Below, piece by piece: positions 23,482 through 30,676 of a stretch of 30,761 nucleotides of DNA (position 1 is its first letter; each line of letters opens with the position of its first letter). The notes beneath the pieces are model-generated. The model did no database searches. It worked only from the letters and a program-made list of their open reading frames with translations, and was not told where the DNA came from. Both the position numbers and the translations under genes were made by a program. Origin of the DNA: S012-113 sp965368405 (GTDB taxonomy: Bacteria; Bacteroidota; Bacteroidia; Cytophagales; Cyclobacteriaceae); assembly GCA_965368405.1 (NCBI GenBank), contig CBDUMS010000034.1, forward strand, positions 1 to 30,761, written 5' to 3'.

Positions 23482-25020
23482 ATGGCCTGGAGACCCGTAT
23501 CATTTTTGCCTACGGTGTCAGTTAAACAGTTTATAGGGCTCGTTATCGCACCTATTCTCTTTATTGGCATTGTGAGTTTTGTAGACTTAGAACCCGGCAA
23601 ACCTGAGATTACTTTTACGCTAGCGATTGCCCTATTGATGGCGATTTGGTGGATTACAGAAATAATTCCTCTATCGGTTACAGCGCTCTTGCCCGTTGTA
23701 CTGTTTCCACTTTTTGGTGTTATGGATGGGCGAGAGGTTTCCGCAGCCTATTTTAACCACGTAATATTCCTTTTTATTGGCGGGTTTGTTGTGGCGTTGG
23801 CCATGCAAAAATGGAATCTCCATAAAAGAATTGCACTTAAGATACTGACCTATACTGGCAATAGCCCGGCCAGAATACTATTAGGCTTTATGTTTGCCTC
23901 GGCGGTACTTTCGATGTGGATATCGAATACGGCTACAGCCATGATGATGGTACCTATTTTGTTATCAATTATTGCTAAGCTAAAAGATTTCCTGGCTCCT
24001 GATCAACTAAAAAAGTATGCTATTGGCTTACTCCTCGGTGTTGCCTATGGATCATCGATAGGCGGTATTGCAACATTAGTAGGCACACCACCCAATTTAT
24101 CCTTCGCTCGAATTTTTCAAATTATGTTTCCGGTTGCTCCTGAAATTAGTTTTTCTGCCTGGTTCATCTTTGCAGCACCCATTAGTCTAATCTTTTTCCT
24201 GTTCACCTGGCTTTATCTGTACTTCATGTTCAGACCAAAATTAAGTCAGGGGAAACTACATTCTGTGGAGTTTAATTCACATTACAAAGCATTGGGTAAG
24301 GCGAGTTATGAAGAAATTGTGGTGTTTATCATCTTCATTGCCTTAGCGTTATTATGGTTAAGCCGTAGTGGTGTTAAAATTGGCGATTTTACCATACCGG
24401 GGTGGAGCGATCTGTTTAACGCACCAAAATTTATTAATGATGGTACCGTGGCCATTGGAATGGCTGTTCTCCTTTACCTGATTCCGAGTAAATCAACGAC
24501 TGGACCTTTAATGGACTGGAAAACTACGGCGAACCTTCCCTGGAATATTGTTCTCCTTTTTGGTGGAGGGTTTGCGCTGGCCGGTGCATTTAAAGAATCT
24601 GGCCTATCAATGTGGTTTGGCGATCAATTGAGTGGTATTGGTGCGCTTCATCCATTTATTATTATTCTGTTGATTTGCCTATCGGTAACATTTCTTACTG
24701 AACTAACCTCGAATACAGCCACAATCGAGATGCTGTTACCAGTATTAGCTGGGCTGGCCGTATCGATTGAAGTAAACCCTTTAATTCTGATGCTCCCGGC
24801 AACATTAAGTGCATCCATGGCTTTTATGCTTCCGGTTGCTACACCCCCTAATGCCATAGTATTTGGCAGCAATAAATTGAAAGTGATGGACATGGCACGC
24901 GCAGGGCTGCTCCTAAACATTATAGGCGCTATCCTAATATCATTGGTAACCTATTATTGGGGTACCTGGGTCTTCGATTTCGATGTTAATGTGCTCCCAC
25001 CATGGGCGACAGCTCATTAG
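23482..25020 (+). CDS. SLC13/DASS family anion transporter, paralogue with two SNT motifs
   Basis: This second divalent anion:Na+ symporter family protein has 512 residues. The hydrophobic profile is similar to its divergent neighbour, but with an N-terminal extension of about 10 residues, a longer central loop and a C-terminal tail (FDFDVNVLPPWATAH). It keeps both substrate triads: SNT at 148-150 (MWISNTATAMM) and SNT at 410-412 (ELTSNTATIEM). The signature MLPVATPPNAIVFGS is present near the end. The pair probably arose by an old duplication, since identity by eye is limited outside the signature motifs. Its TAG stop overlaps the stop of the convergent asnS gene. A dicarboxylate is a reasonable guess for the substrate. 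Confidence 0.92.
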   Translation: MAWRPVSFLPTVSVKQFIGLVIAPILFIGIVSFVDLEPGKPEITFTLAIALLMAIWWITEIIPLSVTALLPVVLFPLFGVMDGREVSAAYFNHVIFLFIGGFVVALAMQKWNLHKRIALKILTYTGNSPARILLGFMFASAVLSMWISNTATAMMMVPILLSIIAKLKDFLAPDQLKKYAIGLLLGVAYGSSIGGIATLVGTPPNLSFARIFQIMFPVAPEISFSAWFIFAAPISLIFFLFTWLYLYFMFRPKLSQGKLHSVEFNSHYKALGKASYEEIVVFIIFIALALLWLSRSGVKIGDFTIPGWSDLFNAPKFINDGTVAIGMAVLLYLIPSKSTTGPLMDWKTTANLPWNIVLLFGGGFALAGAFKESGLSMWFGDQLSGIGALHPFIIILLICLSVTFLTELTSNTATIEMLLPVLAGLAVSIEVNPLILMLPATLSASMAFMLPVATPPNAIVFGSNKLKVMDMARAGLLLNIIGAILISLVTYYWGTWVFDFDVNVLPPWATAH

Positions 25021-26447
25021 AATTCTGCGTTGCCCGGCGTTCTTGGGAATGGAATTACGTCGCGAATATTTCCCATTCCGGTGATGAACTGAATCATTCT
25101 TTCAAAACCAAGGCCAAATCCGCTATGGGGAACTGAGCCAAATCGTCGGGTATCGAGATACCAATCCAATTCCTTTTCGTCAATCCCCAATGCTTTTATC
25201 TTGGCTAACAGTACGTCGTAACGCTCTTCTCGTTGCGATCCGCCTATTATCTCACCAATACCGGGGAATAGCACATCCATCGCTGCTACGGTTTTTTCAT
25301 CTTCGTTAAGGCGCATATAGAATGCCTTAATATTAGCAGGGTAGTTAAAGAGTATTACAGGCTTTTTGAAATGCTTTTCCACAAGATAACGCTCATGCTC
25401 AGACTGCAAATCAGCACCCCATTCCTCGATAATATAGGTGAACTTCTTCTTTTTATTTGGTTTCGAATTTCGCAGTATCTCAATCGCTTCGGTGTAGCTC
25501 AACTTCACAAAATCGTTATCTACTACAAAGCGTAACTGCTCAAGCAATCCCATTTCATGGCGCTCATTTTGAGGCTTAGACTTTTCTTCATCGGCCAAGC
25601 GCTGGTCGAGGAAAGTGAGGTCTTCCATACAGTTATCTAATGCAAATTGAACGAGGTATTTAACAAACTCTTCACCCAACTGCATATTATCCTCGAGCGT
25701 ATAAAAGGCCATCTCCGGCTCTATCATCCAGAATTCGGCAAGATGTCTTGTCGTATTGGAGTTCTCGGCACGGAATGTTGGGCCAAAGGTATATATCTCC
25801 GATAAGGCCAGGGCTGCAGTTTCTCCTTCAAGCTGACCCGAAACCGTAAGGTTGGTCTCTTTTCCAAAGAAGTCTTTCTTATAATCTATTTCACCTTGTT
25901 CGTTTTTGGGAGGATTGAGCGGGTCTAAGGTCGAAACACCAAACATTTCGCCGGCACCTTCGGCATCGGAGCCGGTAATAATAGGTGTATGAATATTATA
26001 AAATCCCTTATCATGAAAGAATTTATGTACAGCGAAAATAAGGTTATGTCGTACGCGGTAGATCGCGCCGAAGGTATTCGTTCGCGCGCGCAAGTGAGCA
26101 ATTTCACGAAGAAATTCAAGACTATGTTTTTTCGGTTGCAAAGGATACTTTTCAGGATCAGAGGCACCAATCACTTCAATTTTTGTAGCCTGTATTTCAA
26201 CAGACTGTCCTTTACCCATACTCTCTACTACTTTACCAAAAGCCGCGATGCTTGCCCCCGTAGTAATATTTCGTAAGGTCTTTTCCTCTAGCTGCTCAAA
26301 GTCTACGACCACCTGAAGATTAGCCAGGCTTGAACCATCGTTTAGCGCAATAAACCTATTACTCCTAAACGTTCTTACCCAGCCTTTTACTTCAATCTCT
26401 TCGCCTAAGTGCTTACCCGCGAGAATATCTTTTATCTTATTTAGCAT
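25017..26447 (-). CDS. asnS: Asparaginyl-tRNA synthetase
   Basis: AsnRS charges tRNA-Asn with asparagine; it is a class IIb enzyme. The 476-residue protein has an N-terminal OB-fold anticodon-binding domain (about 1-110, VKGWVRTFRSNRFIALNDGS). The catalytic core follows, with motif 1 near FHDKGFYNIHTPIITGSD, motif 2 TFRAENSNTTRHLAEFWMIE, and motif 3 GFGLGFERMIQF at the C-terminus. The asparagine-specific pattern, with NSNTTRHLAEF in motif 2 and a GSQREERYD segment later, separates it from AspRS. A middle insertion (about 285-320) is common in Bacteroidota AsnRS. It starts with ATG, with a -7 box at 26504-26511. The gene is single and convergent with the second SLC13 gene, sharing stop-codon bases. 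Confidence 0.97.
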   Translation of the reverse strand: MLNKIKDILAGKHLGEEIEVKGWVRTFRSNRFIALNDGSSLANLQVVVDFEQLEEKTLRNITTGASIAAFGKVVESMGKGQSVEIQATKIEVIGASDPEKYPLQPKKHSLEFLREIAHLRARTNTFGAIYRVRHNLIFAVHKFFHDKGFYNIHTPIITGSDAEGAGEMFGVSTLDPLNPPKNEQGEIDYKKDFFGKETNLTVSGQLEGETAALALSEIYTFGPTFRAENSNTTRHLAEFWMIEPEMAFYTLEDNMQLGEEFVKYLVQFALDNCMEDLTFLDQRLADEEKSKPQNERHEMGLLEQLRFVVDNDFVKLSYTEAIEILRNSKPNKKKKFTYIIEEWGADLQSEHERYLVEKHFKKPVILFNYPANIKAFYMRLNEDEKTVAAMDVLFPGIGEIIGGSQREERYDVLLAKIKALGIDEKELDWYLDTRRFGSVPHSGFGLGFERMIQFITGMGNIRDVIPFPRTPGNAEF

Positions 26448-26503
26448 CTGTATTTCTTCAACACCTTTAAAAAGGCGATATGGTCTAAAATTGTATTAGG
26501 ATG

Positions 26504-26511
26504 CAAAAATA
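26504..26511 (-). promoter_or_regulatory. Candidate -7 box for asnS
   Basis: The minus strand reads TATTTTTG, matching TAnnTTTG; the leader would be about 50 bases. No TTG lies at the normal -33 distance. It faces away from the rpoN promoter in the same 154-base gap. Confidence 0.4.
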
Positions 26512-26550
26512 AGAATCTACCGAAAATAAATAGAGAAAACCCTTTCTATG

Positions 26551-26583
26551 TTGATTTCAGTTTCGGAAAATAATCTAAATTTG
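26551..26583 (+). promoter_or_regulatory. Candidate promoter for rpoN
   Basis: TTG (26551-26553) is followed after 22 bases by TAAATTTG (26576-26583), a match to TAnnTTTG 18 bases before the ATG. Spacing is at the long end of the known range. Confidence 0.5.
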
Positions 26584-26601
26584 AGATAGTTAAATTCATT
26601 C

Positions 26602-28047
26602 ATGCAACGATTATCTCTATCCCAAACGCTTAGCCAGAAACTGTCGCCACAGCAGATACAGTTTATTAAGCTATTACAGGTTCCTACTGCCGAGCTGGAA
26701 ACCAGGATTGAGGAAGAGTTGGAAGAAAACCCAGCTTTGGAAGAAGGCGTGGAAGAAAACACGGAGAGTTCTACAGATGAGGATTTTGGTGACGAGGCTG
26801 AAACCGAGGACACGAAAGATGATGAACTGGATGTAGAGGATTATTTACGTGATGATGACATCAGTGGCTATAAAATGCAAGGAGATGGCGAGAATACCGA
26901 AGATCGCGATATGCCCATTGCAACTGCATCTACGCTCACCGAACAACTACTTACCCAATTAAGCTATCTTAAACTCGATAATCGCGAAACGGTTATTGCG
27001 ACACAACTAATAGGGAGCATCGAAAGTGATGGTTATATCCGAAGAGATATTGATGCTATTATTAATGATCTGGCATTTTCTCAGAACATTGAGACCGATC
27101 ATGATGAAATTGAAGAGATCCTAAAAAAGATTCAAGATTTCGACCCCCCTGGAATTGCTGCACGAAATCTAAAAGAGTGTTTATTACTCCAGATTGATAG
27201 AGTTGAGCAAAACCCGAATTCGAGGTTGGCAAAGCAGATTTTAGAAGAGTGCTTTACGGAATTCACCAAAAAGCATTATCAAAAAATTATAAAAAAGTTC
27301 GATTTGGTGGATGAGGAAGACCTCAAGCCAGCAATCGAAATCATCACGAAACTAAACCCAAAACCAGGTGGATTATCCACTGGTTTAGTAAAAACGCAAT
27401 ATATCATACCGGATTTCATCCTCACTACACGCGACGGTAAAATCGATATAGCCCTTAATTCGAGAAATGCTCCCGAGTTACGCGTTAGCCCGGCTTACTC
27501 CGAAATGTTTAAAGCCTATGCTAAAAGTGATAAAAAAGACAAAAAACTTAAGGAGACGGTAACCTTCGTAAAGCAAAAACTTGATGCAGCACGATGGTTC
27601 ATCGATGCTATTAGACAGCGACAGGATACTCTTTTGCGAACCATGAATGCTATTGTGGTTTATCAGTACGATTATTTTCTCAGTGGCGATGAAAGTAAAC
27701 TGAAACCGATGATCCTGAAGGACATTTCAGAGAAAATTGGAATGGATATCTCTACGGTTAGTCGTGTAGCTAATAGCAAAGCTGTGCAGACTGAATTCGG
27801 CACCTTTATGCTGAAATACTTCTTCTCTGAAGGTATTTCGACCGAATCGGGAGATGATGTGAGCAGCAGAGAGGTGAAGAATGAACTAAAAAAGATTATC
27901 GATGAGGAAGACAAGCAGAAGCCTCTTTCAGACGATAAGCTAGAGAAGATGCTCAAGGAAAAAGGATATAATATTGCACGACGAACAGTTGCCAAGTATC
28001 GCGAGCAGCTTGATATCCCTGTCGCGCGGTTACGAAAGGAATTATAG
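26602..28047 (+). CDS. rpoN: RNA polymerase sigma-54 factor
   Basis: Sigma-54 directs RNA polymerase to -24/-12 promoters and needs an AAA+ activator. The 481-residue protein has region I (MQRLSLSQTLSQKLSPQQIQ), which binds activator, then the usual acidic region II (about 33-100, rich in Glu and Asp). The core-binding domain includes IQDFDPPGIAARNLKECLLL, the helix-turn-helix DISEKIGMDISTVSRVANSK, and the RpoN box ARRTVAKYRE (459-468) that reads the -24 element. Its length is normal for Bacteroidota. The stop TAG shares one base with the GTG start of the PAP2-like gene, so the two are coupled. No sigma-54 activator gene or convincing -24/-12 site was found in the window. Confidence 0.97.
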   Translation: MQRLSLSQTLSQKLSPQQIQFIKLLQVPTAELETRIEEELEENPALEEGVEENTESSTDEDFGDEAETEDTKDDELDVEDYLRDDDISGYKMQGDGENTEDRDMPIATASTLTEQLLTQLSYLKLDNRETVIATQLIGSIESDGYIRRDIDAIINDLAFSQNIETDHDEIEEILKKIQDFDPPGIAARNLKECLLLQIDRVEQNPNSRLAKQILEECFTEFTKKHYQKIIKKFDLVDEEDLKPAIEIITKLNPKPGGLSTGLVKTQYIIPDFILTTRDGKIDIALNSRNAPELRVSPAYSEMFKAYAKSDKKDKKLKETVTFVKQKLDAARWFIDAIRQRQDTLLRTMNAIVVYQYDYFLSGDESKLKPMILKDISEKIGMDISTVSRVANSKAVQTEFGTFMLKYFFSEGISTESGDDVSSREVKNELKKIIDEEDKQKPLSDDKLEKMLKEKGYNIARRTVAKYREQLDIPVARLRKEL

Positions 28048-28670
28048 TGAGTCGTAGCGCCGCTAATGTTATTTCAATTGTTTTTCACCCGCTTTTTCTG
28101 GCCACTTACCTTTTTGCCCTTGTAATTTTTATCGACCCAATGATCGCCTTGCCACCAGGTTATAATAGACTGGCGCAATGGTTAATTGTATTGGTAGTCT
28201 GGATTACCACCTTTGTTATTCCCGCACTAAGTATTGTGATGTTAAAATTTACCGGGACGATCCGATCGCTGCATTTAAAGGAGCGCAGGGAACGATTAGT
28301 GCCTTTTTTCTACATCACAGTTTTTTATGGTTTTACGGCCTACTATTTTTCCAGCCAAATGATTGTTAGTCGATTAACCGAAGGCATATTTATCCTTACG
28401 GCTGTTTCGATTTTTATCGGTGCTGTCATTACCATATTTTGGAAAATAAGCATCCATGGACTTGGGATTGGAGGTGTTGTTGGAATTTTGCTCGTCTTAG
28501 CCGTTTCTATACCGGAAAGTAGCATTGGTTATGCCCTTTTTGCTTCTTTTCTTGTTGCAGGATTAGTGATTTCTGCGCGATTACGATTAAATGCACATAC
28601 ACCGGCACAAGTATATGCCGGTTTTGTGTTGGGCTTATTTATTAGTTTTGTTTTGATCTTATGGTTTTAA
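28047..28670 (+). CDS. Divergent PAP2-like integral membrane protein
   Basis: This is a 207-residue membrane protein with about six hydrophobic segments. It resembles membrane PAP2 phosphatases, though the motifs are eroded: a basic stretch KERRERLVPF (78-87) stands where KxxxxxxRP is expected, His137 in KISIHGLG takes the place of the PSGH histidine, and Arg178-x5-His184 fits SRxxxxxHxxxD except that the final Asp is Gln188 (AHTPAQVYAG). It may bind a lipid phosphate without normal catalysis, or be a Bacteroidota-specific variant. Translation begins at GTG (28047-28049), overlapping the rpoN stop by one base; no in-frame ATG near the start fits better. The next gene starts ten bases after its stop. 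Confidence 0.7.
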   Translation: MSRSAANVISIVFHPLFLATYLFALVIFIDPMIALPPGYNRLAQWLIVLVVWITTFVIPALSIVMLKFTGTIRSLHLKERRERLVPFFYITVFYGFTAYYFSSQMIVSRLTEGIFILTAVSIFIGAVITIFWKISIHGLGIGGVVGILLVLAVSIPESSIGYALFASFLVAGLVISARLRLNAHTPAQVYAGFVLGLFISFVLILWF

Positions 28671-28679
28671 AATACGAAC

Positions 28680-29459
28680 ATGTTTGAGTTTATTACTTAT
28701 GAAAAATCGAATGGGCTGGCAACCATCACGCTAAACCGACCAGAAGTTTATAATGCGCTTAATGATGAAATCACCTACGAGCTTCAGGATGTATTTAAAA
28801 AAATAGCCAAAGACGAAGAGATCAGAGCGGTTGTGTTTACTGGTTCGGGGAAGGCATTTTGCGCCGGACAGGATTTAAAAGCGGCAATGGGCGACGAAAA
28901 ACGATCTTTTAGCGCTTCGCTGCATAAACGTTATAATCCTTTAATCAAGCAAATGCGATCGTTGGACAAACCAATAATTGGTCGGATTAACGGAGTTGCA
29001 GCAGGAGCAGGCTGCTCGCTTGCCTTGGCATGCGATATTTTGGTTATGGCCGATGAAGCTTATCTCACAGAAGTTTTTATCCATATTGGATTGGTACTCG
29101 ATTCCGGTTCTTCCTATTTTCTGCCTCGTAATGTTGGTTCGGCGAAAGCGTTTGAATTAGCCACAATGGGAAATAGAGTTGCAGGTAAGGAAGCCGTAAC
29201 ATTAGGAATTGCAAATAAGTCGGTACCCGCTGCTGAACTTGATATCGCTGTAAAAGAGTACACAGAATACTATATAAATGCCCCTACTAAGGCCATTGGC
29301 TTAATGAAAAGAATGCTCAATAAGTCTGGTTCATCAAGTTTAAATGATATGTTGGAGTACGAAGCCTATTGCCAGGATATCGCTGGCGCTTCCGACGATT
29401 ATCAGGAAGGGGTGAATGCGTTTCTAGAGAAAAGGAAACCTAAGTTTACTGGGAACTAA
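28680..29459 (+). CDS. Enoyl-CoA hydratase/isomerase family protein, PaaG-like
   Basis: This crotonase-fold enzyme has 259 residues, the usual family length. Oxyanion-hole segments are AFCAGQDLKA (59-68) and GVAAGAGCSLALA (105-117). In the second active-site region it has LVLDSGSSYFLPR with Asp141, the arrangement of PaaG-type isomerases; classical hydratases carry Glu there. PaaG converts the ring-1,2-epoxide of phenylacetyl-CoA to an oxepin, or shifts double bases of enoyl-CoA esters. No other paa gene is in the window, so a general enoyl-CoA isomerase is equally possible. It starts with ATG ten bases after the PAP2-like gene and is probably in the rpoN transcript. Two bases separate its stop from that of the convergent gene. 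Confidence 0.88.
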   Translation: MFEFITYEKSNGLATITLNRPEVYNALNDEITYELQDVFKKIAKDEEIRAVVFTGSGKAFCAGQDLKAAMGDEKRSFSASLHKRYNPLIKQMRSLDKPIIGRINGVAAGAGCSLALACDILVMADEAYLTEVFIHIGLVLDSGSSYFLPRNVGSAKAFELATMGNRVAGKEAVTLGIANKSVPAAELDIAVKEYTEYYINAPTKAIGLMKRMLNKSGSSSLNDMLEYEAYCQDIAGASDDYQEGVNAFLEKRKPKFTGN

Positions 29460-29461
29460 GT

Positions 29462-30196
29462 CTAGAAAGTGGCAAGCGATAAGCCAAAGGACCACATACT
29501 AGGATTCTCGAAATTATAGGCTTTATTACCTCTAAAGAGCTTGCTACCACTATAATATACCCACAAATTTATTGGGCCAACACCTATTCTTCCTATTGCG
29601 CCATAGCGCACAGAGTTTACATTAAAATTGAATTTGTCTTTATAGGTTTTTGTCCTGCCAAATTCCTGATATTTAATCTTTGTTTTGGCGTCGAAGTTAA
29701 AGCCTATTTTACCACCAAGCGCAATATACCAGCTTCGTTTATGATCATTTTTTCGAGTATGCACTCTAAACTCCATAGGGATATCGATATAATTCGCCAC
29801 AAACTGAGTACGAATTAGCTCGTTCATGTTTTCGAATCGGGGTAATTCTGATACATTGCGCATTACCGTAACCGATGAAATCGAGTCTTTCAGAGTAACA
29901 GGATCTTCGAAACCAAATTTTTCACTCCCAATACCAACACCTGGGTTAAATGAAAATCGAGAATCTCCAATTTGAACAGGATAGGTGAAATAAACGTTAA
30001 GCGTAGCGGAACGCCATGGATTGGTACGCATTTCCCTGGAATTCTGATAGAAATAATTCAACCCGTACTCTATCTGCAGCGATCCGGGGAAGTCCGGGCT
30101 AGGGGTAGAGCGTTTTACAGACGACTGTTCATCTTCTTGCGCCAATACCGATGTAAAGGTTGACACAGCTAATAATAAAATAAAAAAATTTTTCAT
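29462..30196 (-). CDS. Outer-membrane beta-barrel protein (PorT-like)
   Basis: This 244-residue exported protein starts MKNFFILLLAVSTFTSVLAQ, a standard signal peptide. I choose this ATG (complement of 30194-30196) over an upstream GTG (30214) that would put six residues ahead of the signal peptide. The mature protein has many short amphipathic strands with aromatic ends (LQIEYGLNYFYQN, ATLNVYFTYPVQI, SWYIALGGKIGFNF, INLWVYYSGSKLF) and ends in a strand (WSFGLSLATF) finishing with Phe, the usual C-terminus of outer-membrane barrels. It is similar in character to the PorT-like barrels of Bacteroidota, but the specific family is uncertain. It has its own -7 box at 30228-30235. Confidence 0.72.
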   Translation of the reverse strand: MKNFFILLLAVSTFTSVLAQEDEQSSVKRSTPSPDFPGSLQIEYGLNYFYQNSREMRTNPWRSATLNVYFTYPVQIGDSRFSFNPGVGIGSEKFGFEDPVTLKDSISSVTVMRNVSELPRFENMNELIRTQFVANYIDIPMEFRVHTRKNDHKRSWYIALGGKIGFNFDAKTKIKYQEFGRTKTYKDKFNFNVNSVRYGAIGRIGVGPINLWVYYSGSKLFRGNKAYNFENPSMWSFGLSLATF

Positions 30197-30227
30197 CCTC
30201 GGAATTTCCAACACATTTTTAGGCTCG

Positions 30228-30235
30228 CAAATATA
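30228..30235 (-). promoter_or_regulatory. Candidate -7 box for the barrel protein gene
   Basis: The minus strand reads TATATTTG, a match to TAnnTTTG, 31 bases before the chosen ATG. Its -33 region falls on the -7 box of the divergent tRNA promoter, and no TTG is found there. Confidence 0.45.
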
Positions 30236-30254
30236 GCGATATTTAAAAAAATAC

Positions 30255-30262
30255 TACATTTG
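30255..30262 (+). promoter_or_regulatory. Candidate -7 box upstream of tRNA-Arg(ACG)
   Basis: TACATTTG followed by C matches TAnnTTTG well. No TTG lies 19 bases upstream; that place is taken by the opposite-strand -7 box. The tRNA starts about 140 bases on, so the primary transcript would carry a long leader. Confidence 0.5.
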
Positions 30263-30301
30263 CACTCCGATTCATAACGAAGAATTTTGGAATTTATTTT
30301 T

Positions 30302-30411
30302 GGCCTCGTCCACCTACGCAAATTAGCTACGGCGGACAAGTCTTCCAAATGCGGACAAGCTGAATAAATGTATTCGGTTGAAGGTAAAGATAATGAAAGT
30401 GATGGCCTCGT
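30302..30411 (+). repeat. Leader of tRNA-Arg(ACG): stem-loop and short direct repeats
   Basis: The stretch between promoter and tRNA has no gene. It holds a stem-loop (30308-30337, GTCC-CC with GG-GGAC arms), the nine-base direct repeat GCGGACAAG (30332-30340 and 30351-30359), and TGGCCTCGT, which occurs at 30301-30309 and again at the 5' end of the tRNA (30403-30411). Confidence 0.45.
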
Positions 30412-30477
30412 AGCATAACTGAATAGTGCACCTGATTACGGCTCAGGAGGTTACAGGTTTGAATCCTGTCGAGGTCA
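30404..30477 (+). tRNA. tRNA-Arg (anticodon ACG)
   Basis: The cloverleaf folds by eye. The acceptor GGCCTCG pairs with CGAGGTC (one G-T), with discriminator A. The D stem is GCAT/GTGC (one T-G). The anticodon stem CCTGA/TCAGG closes loop TTACGGC, giving anticodon ACG. The T stem ACAGG/CCTGT has loop TTTGAAT. CCA is not encoded. With A34 edited to inosine it reads CGU, CGC and CGA. Confidence 0.96.
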
Positions 30478-30486
30478 CTTAAGAAC

Positions 30487-30598
30487 AGCAAGCCCGGTGC
30501 GTGAAACGCACTGGGCTTTGTTTTTTCAGCGAGCCAAGCTGGCTTGAGCGATGCTGGCAAAACAAAGCCAAAAGATCCCGTAAGGGATCGGGCTTGCT
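30487..30598. repeat. Nested inverted repeats downstream of tRNA-Arg(ACG)
   Basis: Perfect ten-base ends AGCAAGCCCG (30487-30496) and CGGGCTTGCT (30589-30598) enclose a second perfect pair, GGCTTTGTTTT (30514-30524) with AAAACAAAGCC (30559-30569). Smaller hairpins lie inside (AGCCA/TGGCT near 30535; GATCCC/GGGATC at 30574-30589). The intrinsic terminator uses the left arm. No target-site duplication is visible at the ends. It may be a composite terminator or a small mobile-repeat relic. Confidence 0.6.
30490..30526 (+). terminator. Intrinsic terminator after tRNA-Arg(ACG)
   Basis: A 12-pair stem (AAGCCCGGTGCG with CGCACTGGGCTT, one G-T pair) closes a five-base loop TGAAA and is followed by TGTTTTTT. 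It begins 12 bases after the tRNA. This is the clearest Rho-independent terminator in the window. Confidence 0.88.
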
Positions 30599-30676
30599 AT
30601 TTAGACTACGGACCGACTAACAGGATCACAGAGTAATCCATTGAATAACTACGAGTCAATCTGGCTTGCTATTTTG

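Noticed and set aside
30327..30560. Minus-strand 77-codon open frame with a DRIQTCNLLSR-like segment
   Set aside because: It lies across the tRNA-Arg(ACG) gene and its terminator; this peptide is the well-known false translation of the antisense of a tRNA.
30404..30598. tRNA-linked integration site
   Set aside because: No copy of the tRNA 3' end occurs downstream within the window and no integrase gene is present; the repeats alone do not show an att site.
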